From Flavobacterium sp. (GTDB lineage Bacteria > Bacteroidota > Bacteroidia > Flavobacteriales > Flavobacteriaceae): a stretch of 6,211 nucleotides of DNA. Shown here in pieces: positions 1 to 6,211 of this stretch. The stretch spans positions 1-6,211 of the forward strand of contig JAHRWO010000241.1 in NCBI GenBank assembly GCA_019105125.1, given 5' to 3'. How positions within the stretch are numbered: the first letter of the stretch is position 1; every line of letters starts with the position of its first letter. Below the pieces are notes generated by a model. The model searched no databases. It worked only from the letters and a program-made list of their open reading frames with translations, and had not been told where the DNA came from. The position numbers and the translations under genes were made by a program.

Positions 1-2649
1 AATCATTTGAACATCACTTCATTTGCTCCAACTATAATAAATATTGAAGATTTTATTCAAGATATTTCAGGTTTAAGAACTATTGATCCAATCGAATTAT
101 TATTTGAGTTTTACGAAGTTTATCTTTCAGTAACTGAAAAAGCAAAACAGCAAACTTTTGAAGAATTTGCAACGTGGGCAAAAACTGCTATTCAAGATTT
201 TAATGAAATCGATAGATATCTTTTAGATCCAAATCACGTGTTCTCTTATTTGGAAGATATTGAAGCATTAAAACGTTGGGATTTACAACCACAAGACAAA
301 ACTAAATTAATCACAACTCATTTAGAATTTTGGTCAAAATTACCTTTATATTACGAATCATTTTACAATTTTCTTAAGGCTAAAAAAGTGGGCTATCAAG
401 GTATGTTGTATCGAGAAGCTGTTGCAAATTTACAAAGCTTTACCAATCAGCTTCAAACCAGTATAGTTTTTGCTGGTTTCAACGCTTTAAATCAAGCCGA
501 AGAGCGAATATTTAAACATTTAGCCAACGAAAATAAAGCCAAAATTTATTGGGATATTGATGAGGTATTTCTAAATGATTTGTATCATGATGCAGGTTTA
601 TTCATTCGTAAATTCAAAAAAGAATGGAAACCTTTTGTTAATCAAGATTTCGAATGGGTAGTAAATCACTTTAGTGAGGAAAAAAATATTGAAATTATTG
701 GTACTCCAAAAAGTATTGGTCAAGCTAAAATCGTTGGGACAATAATTGAAAAAATTCAATCTGAAAACCCAAATTTAGAAAAAACCGCTGTTGTTCTTGG
801 AGATGAAAACCTGTTGCTTCCAGTTTTGTATGGATTACCTGAAACAGTTGATGCATTGAATATTACGATGGGTTATCCGAGTAAAAATAATCCTGCACAA
901 TTGTTGATTAGTAAGTTGTTCAAGTTACATACCAATGCCAAACAACGAAACGAAAAAAGCTATACTTTCTATTACAAAGAAGTTTTAGATATCCTGAATC
1001 ATCCTTTGGTGGAACCCTATTGTAAAGTGGAAGAAGTAGTAAAAGTGATTAATAACAACAATTTTACCTTCTTTTCGAATCAAAAATTATTCAGTTTATA
1101 CGAAGAAAAATATCCTAATTCAGAAAACAAATTCTTCAAATTATTATTTACACGTTGGGATGATTCAATTTCCGATATTTTAGTGAATTTGAATTCGATT
1201 TTACTAACCATAAAATCCTATTTAAGTAACGATGATGCCGAAGAAAAAGTTACGAAAGCTTTTGTGTATTCCGTTTTTAAAACGATAAATAAATTAACCA
1301 ATTATCACGAAACTTATAATCAAATTGAAAGTTTGCCATCGCTTCAATCCATTTACAAGCAAATTATCGATTTAGCGGAAGTTTCTTTTGAAGGCGAACC
1401 TTTGAGTGGTCTTCAAGTAATGGGTGTTTTAGAGAGCCGTGTATTGGATTTTGAAAATGTGATTATTACTTCGGTAAATGAAGGGAAATTTCCAGCAGGG
1501 AAATCGCAAAATTCATTCATTCCGTATGATGTGAAAAAAGAATTGGGATTGCCTACCTTTAAGGAAAAAGATGCTATTTATTGCTATCACTTTTATCATT
1601 TGTTGTTGCGTGCTAAAAATATTTGGTTACTTTACAATACCGATAACGAAGGAATTGATGCGGGTGAAAAAAGTCGTTTCATTACCCAATTAGAAATCGA
1701 GAAACAACCAAAACACAACATTATTAGTACGATTTATAATGCTGTATTGCCTGAAAAAGCATACGAACCCGTAACCATTCCAAAAACCGATAAAATCTTA
1801 ACCCGTTTGCACGAAATTGCAACAGATAAAGGGTTTTCACCATCGTCGTTGACGAATTATATTCGAAATCCGCTACAATTTTATATGCAACGTATTTTAC
1901 GAATAAACGAAGCCGAAGAAGTAGAGGAAAATATTGCCGTTAACACTTTAGGAACTATCATTCACAATGCTTTGGAAGAATTGTATACGCCGTATTTGAA
2001 TCAGTATTTAGCATTGCATTATATCGAAGCGATGGAAGCAAAAATTGATGAAGTGATTCTAAAACATTTCAAAGAAATTTATAAAGAAGGTGAGATTACT
2101 AAAGGAAAAAATCTGTTAGCTTTTGAAGTAGCAAAAAGAAACGTTTACAATTTTCTGCAATTGGAAAAGAAAGACATCGAAACTGGTTTAGCTATAAAAG
2201 TTTTGCTGTTGGAAGCAAGTTTATCTTGTGAAATCGAAGTAAAATCGTTAACATTTCCAATAAAAATCGCAGGTAAAGTTGACCGAATTGAAGAACGAAA
2301 CGGCGCCATCAGAATCATCGATTACAAAACTGGAAAAGTAGATGGGAATAGTCTAAAAATTCAAGATTTTGGTGATTTGACTTCCGATATAAAAAATGAG
2401 AAAATCATTCAGTTGTTGTGTTATGCTTTAATGTTTGAAAATCATGAGTTAAAACAAAATCGAGAAGTTTCAGCCGGAATTGTTTCGTTCAAAAACATGA
2501 AAAACGGTTTTCTACCTTTCGGATTAGGAAAAGGGAAAGAGGCTGAACTTGTTATATCAACCGAAATTTTAGAAGATTTTAAATTGGAATTAGAAAAATT
2601 GATTGTGGAAATTTTCAATCCAGAAATTCCATTTAAAGAAAAGGTTTAA
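1..2649 (+). CDS. AddB-like PD-(D/E)XK nuclease, 5' end outside window
   Basis: Probable nuclease subunit of a RecBCD/AddAB-type DNA end-processing complex, cytoplasmic, expected to work with a UvrD-like helicase (AddA role) not seen here. The frame is open from base 1; the TTG at 7 is an unlikely start, and family members carry roughly 30 more residues upstream, so I treat it as 5'-partial (882 codons visible, first full codon = 1). Residues 1 to about 600 resemble the inactivated helicase part: ITMGYP at 288-293 and a motif-V-like block at 471-498 ending in NEGKFP. The nuclease domain (PDDEXK_1 type) starts near 611. RecB-like active-site residues are visible: His655 in a GTIIH motif, Asp761 in GKVDRI, Asp774 and Lys776 in DYKTG, and Gln804/Tyr808 of QxxxY. 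Asp761 to Asp774 is 13 residues, the RecB spacing. The AddB iron-sulfur cysteines are absent: the usual Cys-Pro is Asn623-Pro624, and no Cys follows Tyr808. Family call is secure; the partner is inferred. Confidence 0.9.
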   Translation, partial: NHLNITSFAPTIINIEDFIQDISGLRTIDPIELLFEFYEVYLSVTEKAKQQTFEEFATWAKTAIQDFNEIDRYLLDPNHVFSYLEDIEALKRWDLQPQDKTKLITTHLEFWSKLPLYYESFYNFLKAKKVGYQGMLYREAVANLQSFTNQLQTSIVFAGFNALNQAEERIFKHLANENKAKIYWDIDEVFLNDLYHDAGLFIRKFKKEWKPFVNQDFEWVVNHFSEEKNIEIIGTPKSIGQAKIVGTIIEKIQSENPNLEKTAVVLGDENLLLPVLYGLPETVDALNITMGYPSKNNPAQLLISKLFKLHTNAKQRNEKSYTFYYKEVLDILNHPLVEPYCKVEEVVKVINNNNFTFFSNQKLFSLYEEKYPNSENKFFKLLFTRWDDSISDILVNLNSILLTIKSYLSNDDAEEKVTKAFVYSVFKTINKLTNYHETYNQIESLPSLQSIYKQIIDLAEVSFEGEPLSGLQVMGVLESRVLDFENVIITSVNEGKFPAGKSQNSFIPYDVKKELGLPTFKEKDAIYCYHFYHLLLRAKNIWLLYNTDNEGIDAGEKSRFITQLEIEKQPKHNIISTIYNAVLPEKAYEPVTIPKTDKILTRLHEIATDKGFSPSSLTNYIRNPLQFYMQRILRINEAEEVEENIAVNTLGTIIHNALEELYTPYLNQYLALHYIEAMEAKIDEVILKHFKEIYKEGEITKGKNLLAFEVAKRNVYNFLQLEKKDIETGLAIKVLLLEASLSCEIEVKSLTFPIKIAGKVDRIEERNGAIRIIDYKTGKVDGNSLKIQDFGDLTSDIKNEKIIQLLCYALMFENHELKQNREVSAGIVSFKNMKNGFLPFGLGKGKEAELVISTEILEDFKLELEKLIVEIFNPEIPFKEKV

Positions 2650-2721
2650 CGTTTCGTTACAATTTTCTTACATACTTTTTCGTTTTCTTTACAAAAGTTA
2701 TAGCAACCGAAAATCACACTT

Positions 2722-4902
2722 ATGAAAAAAATCTTCTCTTTCGCATCCATTTTATTGGTTAATATTTTGTTTTCACAAATTCAAGCTCCAGTTTTTAATC
2801 TTGATTTTGAAAAACACTCTAAAAAGGATGAATTACCAAACGATTGGATTAAATGGGGAGAGAGCGAATTAAAAATTGATTCGACTAATGCCGTTTCTGG
2901 AAAAAACAGCATGCTTATTAATGTCAAGGAAGGTGAAAGTTTTGGCAGCGTTGCTTATAAACTTCCTGCAAATTTTAAAGGTAAAAAAATCACTTTAGAA
3001 GGTTTTATGAAATATGAAAACGTTTCCGATGGTTTTGTTGGTTTGCTTGTTAGAATCGATAAAGACGGACAATCTGTTGGATTTGATAATATGCAGAGCC
3101 AAAAATTGCAAGGATCTTCTGAATGGAAAAAACACACCGTAACAATTGATTTCAAAGAAAATGCAGATGAAATTTATGTAGCTGGAATTTTAGTTGGTAA
3201 AGGGAAAGCATGGTTCGATAATTTTAAAGTTACCATTGATGGAAAACCAATCGAATCTCTAAAACCAGTAGAAAAAGAATTATCAATAATAGAAAAAGAC
3301 AATGAATTTGATGCAGGTTCAAAGTTTGAAATCACGAGTCTTAATGAAATTCAAAAAAGAAATTTATTTGTATTAGGAAAAGTTTGGGGGTTTGTGAAAT
3401 ACTATCATCCAGCGATAGCCGAAGGTAAAATCAGCTGGGATTATGAGTTGTTTAGAATGTTGCCAAAAATAAATAGTCAAAACTTTGATGGCGAATTGGT
3501 GCAATGGATTAACAAATTGGGTACTTTCAAAATTACTACTCAAAAACTTCCGAAAGAAAGTGCTATTAAATTACTTCCTAACACTAAATGGATTTATGAC
3601 ACGAATTTAATTTCCTTAGAATTATCGGCATTACTTCAAAAAGTAAATGCGGCGGATAGAAGCGGTTCAAATTATTACATCGGTTTAAGAAGAAGAGTAA
3701 AAAACCCAGAATTTACTAATGAAAAAGTGTACAGTAAAATGGAATATTCCGATACTGGAATTAAGCTTTTAGCGATTTTTAGATATTGGAATATGGTTGA
3801 ATACTTTTTTCCAAATCGTCATTTGATGGATGAAAATTGGGATGCTGTTTTGAAAGAGTTTATACCAAGAATGGTAGCTACTAAAGATCAAAAAGAATAC
3901 ACTTTTACCCTATTGGAACTTATTGGGAAAATTCAAGATACGCATGCCAATATTTGGAGATACAATGGAGTGATTTCGGATTACTTTGGTCAAAATATTG
4001 CTCCAATTGGATTAAGTTTTGTTGAAAATAAAGCGGTAGTTGTCAAATTACACGATGAATTTAAAGATGGAAATTTACAAATAGGGGATGTAATTTTAGC
4101 TGTAAACGGAATCAAAGTAGAAGATTGGATTAAAAATAATTTGAAATATTTTCCAGCTTCCAATTACCCAACACAATTGCGAGATATATCACAAAGAATT
4201 CTGAGAACCAATGAACAAACGATTAGTTTGACTATTGAAAATATTTTAGGTCAAAAAGAAGTTGTTGTAAATACAGTTAAAGATAAATACTTTCCAAACG
4301 AGGTAGTTTCTCATAAAATTATCAATGAAAACATCGGCTATATTTATCCAGGATCTTTGAAAAAAGGAGAGATTCATCAAATCATGGATAAGTTTTTAGA
4401 CAAAAAAGGTTTGATTGTCGATTTAAGATGTTATCCTTCTGATTTTATAGTGTTTAGATTGAGTAATTATCTTTTAAATGAGAAAAAAGATTTTGTTAAG
4501 TTCACCGCTGGAGATATTAAAACGCCCGGACTTTTCACTTATAGAGGTGGAGAAATGCAGGTTGGCGGAAAAAATAAAGATTACTTCAAAGGAAAAGTAA
4601 TTATTTTAATTAATGAAGAAACCCAAAGTAATGCAGAATATACAACTATGGCATTACGAGTAGCTCCAAATGCAATAGTTTTAGGAAGTACCACAGCTGG
4701 AGCTGATGGAAATGTATCTGGAATAACTTTGCCAGGAAATATTTTTACTTACATTTCAGGAATTGGCGTTTTAACTCCTGATGGTTCTGAAACACAACGC
4801 ATAGGAATTGTTCCAGATATTAAAATAGAACCAACAATTAAAGGAATTCGTGCAGGGAAAGATGAAGTGTTAGAAAAAGCTATTGAGTTGATTAATAATT
4901 AA
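2722..4902 (+). CDS. Exported S41-family peptidase with N-terminal jelly-roll-like domain
   Basis: Probable serine protease of the S41 (tail-specific protease/tricorn) family, exported; substrate unknown. A 726-residue protein. Residues 1-18 form a signal peptide (MKK, hydrophobic stretch, likely cut before Gln19), with no lipobox Cys. Residues about 23-177 look like a beta-sandwich of carbohydrate-binding type. Two related helical segments follow (215-250 and 349-384). His408 lies in DTHAN, a PDZ-like domain spans about 427-515 (IGDVILAVNG at 454-463), and the S41 core about 530-720 has nucleophile Ser636 in TQSNAE. The Lys of CtpA-type enzymes is missing: the GSTTAG segment is followed by Ala-Asp-Gly. 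Ser636, His408 and possibly Glu690 therefore suggest a tricorn/IRBP-like active site. The ATG at 2722 is chosen because the signal peptide follows directly. It begins 72 bases after the nuclease gene; cotranscription is possible, as no convincing promoter is seen between them. Family confident; catalytic residues inferred. Confidence 0.9.
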   Translation: MKKIFSFASILLVNILFSQIQAPVFNLDFEKHSKKDELPNDWIKWGESELKIDSTNAVSGKNSMLINVKEGESFGSVAYKLPANFKGKKITLEGFMKYENVSDGFVGLLVRIDKDGQSVGFDNMQSQKLQGSSEWKKHTVTIDFKENADEIYVAGILVGKGKAWFDNFKVTIDGKPIESLKPVEKELSIIEKDNEFDAGSKFEITSLNEIQKRNLFVLGKVWGFVKYYHPAIAEGKISWDYELFRMLPKINSQNFDGELVQWINKLGTFKITTQKLPKESAIKLLPNTKWIYDTNLISLELSALLQKVNAADRSGSNYYIGLRRRVKNPEFTNEKVYSKMEYSDTGIKLLAIFRYWNMVEYFFPNRHLMDENWDAVLKEFIPRMVATKDQKEYTFTLLELIGKIQDTHANIWRYNGVISDYFGQNIAPIGLSFVENKAVVVKLHDEFKDGNLQIGDVILAVNGIKVEDWIKNNLKYFPASNYPTQLRDISQRILRTNEQTISLTIENILGQKEVVVNTVKDKYFPNEVVSHKIINENIGYIYPGSLKKGEIHQIMDKFLDKKGLIVDLRCYPSDFIVFRLSNYLLNEKKDFVKFTAGDIKTPGLFTYRGGEMQVGGKNKDYFKGKVIILINEETQSNAEYTTMALRVAPNAIVLGSTTAGADGNVSGITLPGNIFTYISGIGVLTPDGSETQRIGIVPDIKIEPTIKGIRAGKDEVLEKAIELINN
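4899..4902. other. Overlapping convergent stop codons in TTAA
   Basis: The protease ends with TAA at 4900-4902 on the plus strand and the hydrolase ends with TAA read from 4901 to 4899 on the minus strand. The palindrome TTAA thus supplies both stops and there is no intergenic DNA. Each transcript must end inside, or run antisense through, the other gene. Confidence 0.93.
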
Positions 4903-5681
4903 ACCCTTTTCAAAAACCCATTCAAAACCGCTAACAGTTCAGCCTGGTTTTCAAAATGACTCATGTGACCGTCTTCAAAAGTGGTCAGTTGTACTTGCGT
5001 ACCTTCGATTTGTTCTAAATTGTCATCATAATTTAAAACTGGGTCTTTTTTACCTAAAATTAGTTGAATCGGATAAGGTGCAAAGTGCAAAATAACTTCG
5101 CGGTCTTTTCTGATTTTCATGCCTTCTAAGGCCGCAACAATTCCTTGAAGCGGCGTTTTTAGAGCTTCTAATTTCACTTCCTCGATAATATCCGCTAAAT
5201 GTTCACGATTATCCTCACTAAACAAATTAGCAATGCTCATGCGAATAAAAGCCGAATAATTTTGCTTCACCGCCATAATAGCGCGGTCACGATTTGCTTT
5301 TCGTTCGTCGCTATCCGCCCTTGAAGTGGAATTGAGTAATACAATTCCTTTAACATTGTCGGGATACAATTCGGCGAAAGCCAACGCTACATAACCGCCC
5401 ATCGAATGTCCAATCAAAACTGCTTTTCTGATTTTTAATTCGTGCAACACATGATGCACCATATCGGCTTGGTCTTCCATGGTGTGTACATAACCCAAAC
5501 ATTCGGTTTCGCCATGACCTAATAAATCGATGGTAATGATGCGATGCTTTTTTACTAACTCAGGAACAAATGCCTTCCACATCGATTGATTTTCCAAAAA
5601 ACCATGCAATAAAACCACAGCCGTTCCTTTTCCTTGGTCGCTGTAACTGATTTTGGTGTTTTTGAAGTTAGTGGTTTTCAT
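4899..5681 (-). CDS. Alpha/beta-fold hydrolase
   Basis: A 260-residue soluble alpha/beta hydrolase of the esterase / C-C hydrolase type; natural substrate unknown. No signal peptide or membrane segment is seen, so it is probably cytosolic. The oxyanion-hole motif HGF is at 26-28, the nucleophile elbow GHSMGG at 91-96 with Ser93, the acid is probably Asp213 in GKKDP, and the base is probably His239 in DGHMSH. About 260 residues is normal for a single-domain member with a short cap (about 120-200). The frame stays open to an ATG at 5717, which would add 12 residues. I prefer the ATG at 5681: the extra residues are encoded by repeat DNA, and a promoter at 5687-5718 would otherwise lie inside the gene. 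It is transcribed alone, converging on the S41 gene. Parts of it look richer in G+C than its neighbours (5281-5340 is 50%, against 27% at 4261-4320). MenH-like or lactonase-like roles cannot be told apart from sequence alone. Confidence 0.9.
   Translation of the reverse strand: MKTTNFKNTKISYSDQGKGTAVVLLHGFLENQSMWKAFVPELVKKHRIITIDLLGHGETECLGYVHTMEDQADMVHHVLHELKIRKAVLIGHSMGGYVALAFAELYPDNVKGIVLLNSTSRADSDERKANRDRAIMAVKQNYSAFIRMSIANLFSEDNREHLADIIEEVKLEALKTPLQGIVAALEGMKIRKDREVILHFAPYPIQLILGKKDPVLNYDDNLEQIEGTQVQLTTFEDGHMSHFENQAELLAVLNGFLKRV
4924..4951 (+). terminator. Possible intrinsic terminator of the S41 gene inside the opposing CDS
   Basis: Starting 22 bases after the protease stop codon, AAAACC (4924-4929) pairs with GGTTTT (4946-4951), and GCT (4930-4932) with AGC (4941-4943). 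There is a two-base bulge and an 8-base loop. Read on the plus strand, a short GC-containing stem runs into only four T residues and then C, so it is weak. It lies in the last codons of the hydrolase. On the minus strand the same hairpin would come before that gene's stop codon, so efficient bidirectional termination would be harmful. It may be chance. Confidence 0.28.
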
Positions 5682-5686
5682 GTGGG

Positions 5687-5718
5687 CAAAGTTAGGGTTT
5701 AAACGCAAAGAGCGCAAA
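5687..5718 (-). promoter_or_regulatory. Bacteroidota-type promoter for the hydrolase gene
   Basis: Read on the minus strand, TTTG (5718-5715) is followed after 20 bases by TAACTTTG (5694-5687). This is an exact match to the TTTG / TAnnTTTG pattern used by the primary sigma factor of Bacteroidota, with normal spacing. Transcription should start about 4 bases past the last G, near 5683, leaving only 0-3 bases before the ATG at 5681. The upstream TTTG box is part of the CTTTGCG repeat. The prediction rests on motif match and position; start-site mapping would settle it. Confidence 0.65.
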
Positions 5719-5740
5719 GTTTTTTCGCGAAGTACGCAAG
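5698..5740 (-). repeat. CTTTGCG-type dispersed repeat, four units
   Basis: Read on the minus strand there are four related units: CTTGCG (5740-5735), CTTCGCG (5732-5726), CTTTGCG (5719-5713) and CTTTGCG (5710-5704), with an A run after the second and TTTAAA at the end. An 8-base palindrome GTTTAAAC spans 5697-5704. From memory, similar CTTTGCG strings recur between genes in many Bacteroidota and other environmental bacteria; I cannot count copies here. The unit also forms the first codons of the rejected longer hydrolase reading frame and the -33 box of its promoter. Confidence 0.7.
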
Positions 5741-5753
5741 GAATGTTTCACCA

Positions 5754-5811
5754 CAAACTTGTCATTCCGTAGGAATCTCATAAAGAGATGCTTAACAGCA
5801 TGACAAGTTTG
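5754..5811. repeat. 58-base palindromic cloverleaf-like element
   Basis: A perfect 10-base outer stem, CAAACTTGTC (5754-5763) with GACAAGTTTG (5802-5811), encloses three small hairpins. These are TCC/GGA (5766-5768 with 5772-5774, loop GTA), CTC/GAG (5777-5779 with 5785-5787, loop ATAAA) and GCT/AGC (5790-5792 with 5797-5799, loop TAAC). Each junction between stems is the dinucleotide AT (5764, 5775, 5788, 5800), which can pair within either neighbouring stem, giving a 12-base outer and 5-base inner stems. It has no open reading frame and no tRNA hallmarks. It sits after the aminopeptidase terminator and upstream of the hydrolase promoter. It resembles REP-like or MITE-like palindromes; mobility and copy number are unknown. 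Confidence 0.75.
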
Positions 5812-5831
5812 CGTTGAGCCAAGTTTGAGCA

Positions 5832-5861
5832 TAAAAAACGGCTCACATTTCTGCAAGCCGT
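5832..5861 (-). terminator. Intrinsic terminator of the Xaa-Pro aminopeptidase gene
   Basis: Read on the minus strand, ACGGCTTGCA (5861-5852) pairs with TGTGAGCCGT (5847-5838) around a GAAA tetraloop (5851-5848), giving 10 base pairs including two G-U wobbles. A run of six T (5838-5833) follows. The wobbles would be C-A mismatches in a plus-strand transcript, so the structure is built for the minus strand. It begins 31 bases after the aminopeptidase stop codon and separates that gene from the hydrolase transcript. Confidence 0.87.
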
Positions 5862-5865
5862 CTAT

Positions 5866-5890
5866 ACTGTAAACTGAAACTGAGACTGAA
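5866..5890. repeat. Short ACTGAA tandem repeat
   Basis: ACTG occurs at 5866, 5873, 5879 and 5885, with steps of 7, 6 and 6 bases; the units read ACTGTAA, ACTGAA, ACTGAG, ACTGAA. The run lies directly behind the aminopeptidase stop codon, in its 3' untranslated region and before the terminator. From memory, similar CAGTTT / CAGTCGCAGT strings (the other strand) are common behind flavobacterial genes; the function is unknown. Confidence 0.6.
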
Positions 5891-5892
5891 AA

Positions 5893-6211
5893 CTAACTAT
5901 TCATAATCGCTTCAATTTCTTCAATCTCAATTGGAATGTTTCGCATTAAGTTAAATGCAGCGCCTTTTTCTTGAATCACCATATCGTCTTCTAAACGAAT
6001 ACCAAAACCTTCTTTCGGAATGTAAATCCCTGGTTCAACAGTGAATACCATGTTGGCTTGCATAGGTTCGTGTAATAATCCGTAATCGTGTGTGTCTAAT
6101 CCCATATGGTGCGAAGTGCCGTGCATGAAATATTTTTTATACGCTGGCCAATCTGGATTTTCGTTTTGTACATCGGCTTTGTCTAATAATCCTAAACCTA
6201 GTAATTCAGAA
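5893..6211 (-). CDS. Xaa-Pro aminopeptidase (M24B), C-terminal part only
   Basis: C-terminal 105 residues of an aminopeptidase P type metalloenzyme, which removes N-terminal residues preceding proline and uses two metal ions, usually manganese. The frame is open to the window edge, so the start and about three quarters of a typical 430-residue protein lie outside; the ATG at 6126 is internal, since family sequence continues upstream of it. Counting the first full codon at the edge as 1, the pita-bread fold motifs are clear: SHHMGLDTHD at 33-42 with metal ligand His34 and active-site His41, VEPG with ligand Glu59, and GIRLEDD with ligand Glu74, matching the His, Glu and Glu ligands of E. coli PepP. 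The two Asp ligands lie upstream, outside the window. The gene ends with TAG and is followed by a short repeat and a strong terminator. No signal peptide can be judged. Confidence 0.93.
   Translation of the reverse strand, partial: SELLGLGLLDKADVQNENPDWPAYKKYFMHGTSHHMGLDTHDYGLLHEPMQANMVFTVEPGIYIPKEGFGIRLEDDMVIQEKGAAFNLMRNIPIEIEEIEAIMNS

Noticed and set aside
7..9. TTG at 7 as the start of the nuclease
   Set aside because: The frame is open to base 1 and the family normally carries more N-terminal sequence; the gene is cut by the window edge.
2652..2680. Promoter for the S41 gene: TTTC (2652-2655), 17 bases, TACTTTTT (2673-2680)
   Set aside because: Both boxes miss the final G of their consensus and AT-rich DNA gives such matches by chance; not listed as a feature.
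2955..3155. 66-codon minus-strand open frame inside the S41 gene
   Set aside because: It lies wholly within a well-supported gene, shows no domain, and has no promoter; it is a shadow frame.
4899..5681. Horizontal transfer of the hydrolase gene because parts are richer in G+C
   Set aside because: The shift was only sampled in two 60-base lines, and it is a common family with no mobile-element signs; normal gene-to-gene variation explains it.
5682..5717. 12-residue N-terminal extension of the hydrolase from the ATG at 5717
   Set aside because: The extra codons are encoded by CTTTGCG repeat DNA and by the -7 box, and the hydrolase fold begins properly after Met at 5681.
5754..5811. tRNA gene, because of the cloverleaf-like fold
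   Set aside because: Too short, inner stems of only 3 to 5 bases, no anticodon-loop, T-loop or CCA pattern.
5698..5827. CRISPR array
   Set aside because: Repeats are only 6 to 8 bases, unevenly spaced and of different families; there are no spacers of constant length and no cas gene.

Overview
The window looks like chromosomal DNA of a flavobacterium (Bacteroidota, Flavobacteriaceae, probably Flavobacterium or a close relative). The evidence is AT-rich coding DNA, protein families with flavobacterial character, a promoter of the Bacteroidota TTTG / TAnnTTTG type, no Shine-Dalgarno sequences, and intergenic repeats of a kind I recall from these genomes. The genus is an inference from sequence style, not from a search.

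Layout: (1) 1-2649, plus strand, an AddB-like PD-(D/E)XK nuclease with an inactive-helicase-like N-terminal part, missing its first codons at the window edge. (2) 2650-2721, a 72-base AT-rich gap with no convincing promoter or terminator. (3) 2722-4902, plus strand, an exported S41-family protease with an N-terminal jelly-roll-like domain. (4) 4899-5681, minus strand, an alpha/beta hydrolase that converges on the protease so tightly that both stop codons lie in one TTAA. (5) 5682-5892, a 211-base spacer between two minus-strand genes. It holds, in the order RNA polymerase would meet them, a short ACTGAA repeat, a strong intrinsic terminator with a GAAA loop, a palindromic cloverleaf-like element, a four-unit CTTTGCG repeat, and a promoter almost touching the hydrolase start codon. 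(6) 5893-6211, minus strand, the C-terminal quarter of an Xaa-Pro aminopeptidase that runs off the window.

The genes do not form an obvious pathway. The nuclease belongs to DNA break repair and normally works with a UvrD-like helicase that is not in view. The protease acts outside the cytoplasm, while the aminopeptidase and hydrolase look cytosolic. The terminator and the promoter show that aminopeptidase and hydrolase are separate transcription units although they point the same way.

No previously undescribed multi-gene system is visible. The least ordinary part is the 211-base spacer, above all the 58-base element at 5754-5811, whose four stems meet at four AT dinucleotides, and the promoter whose upstream box lies inside a dispersed repeat.
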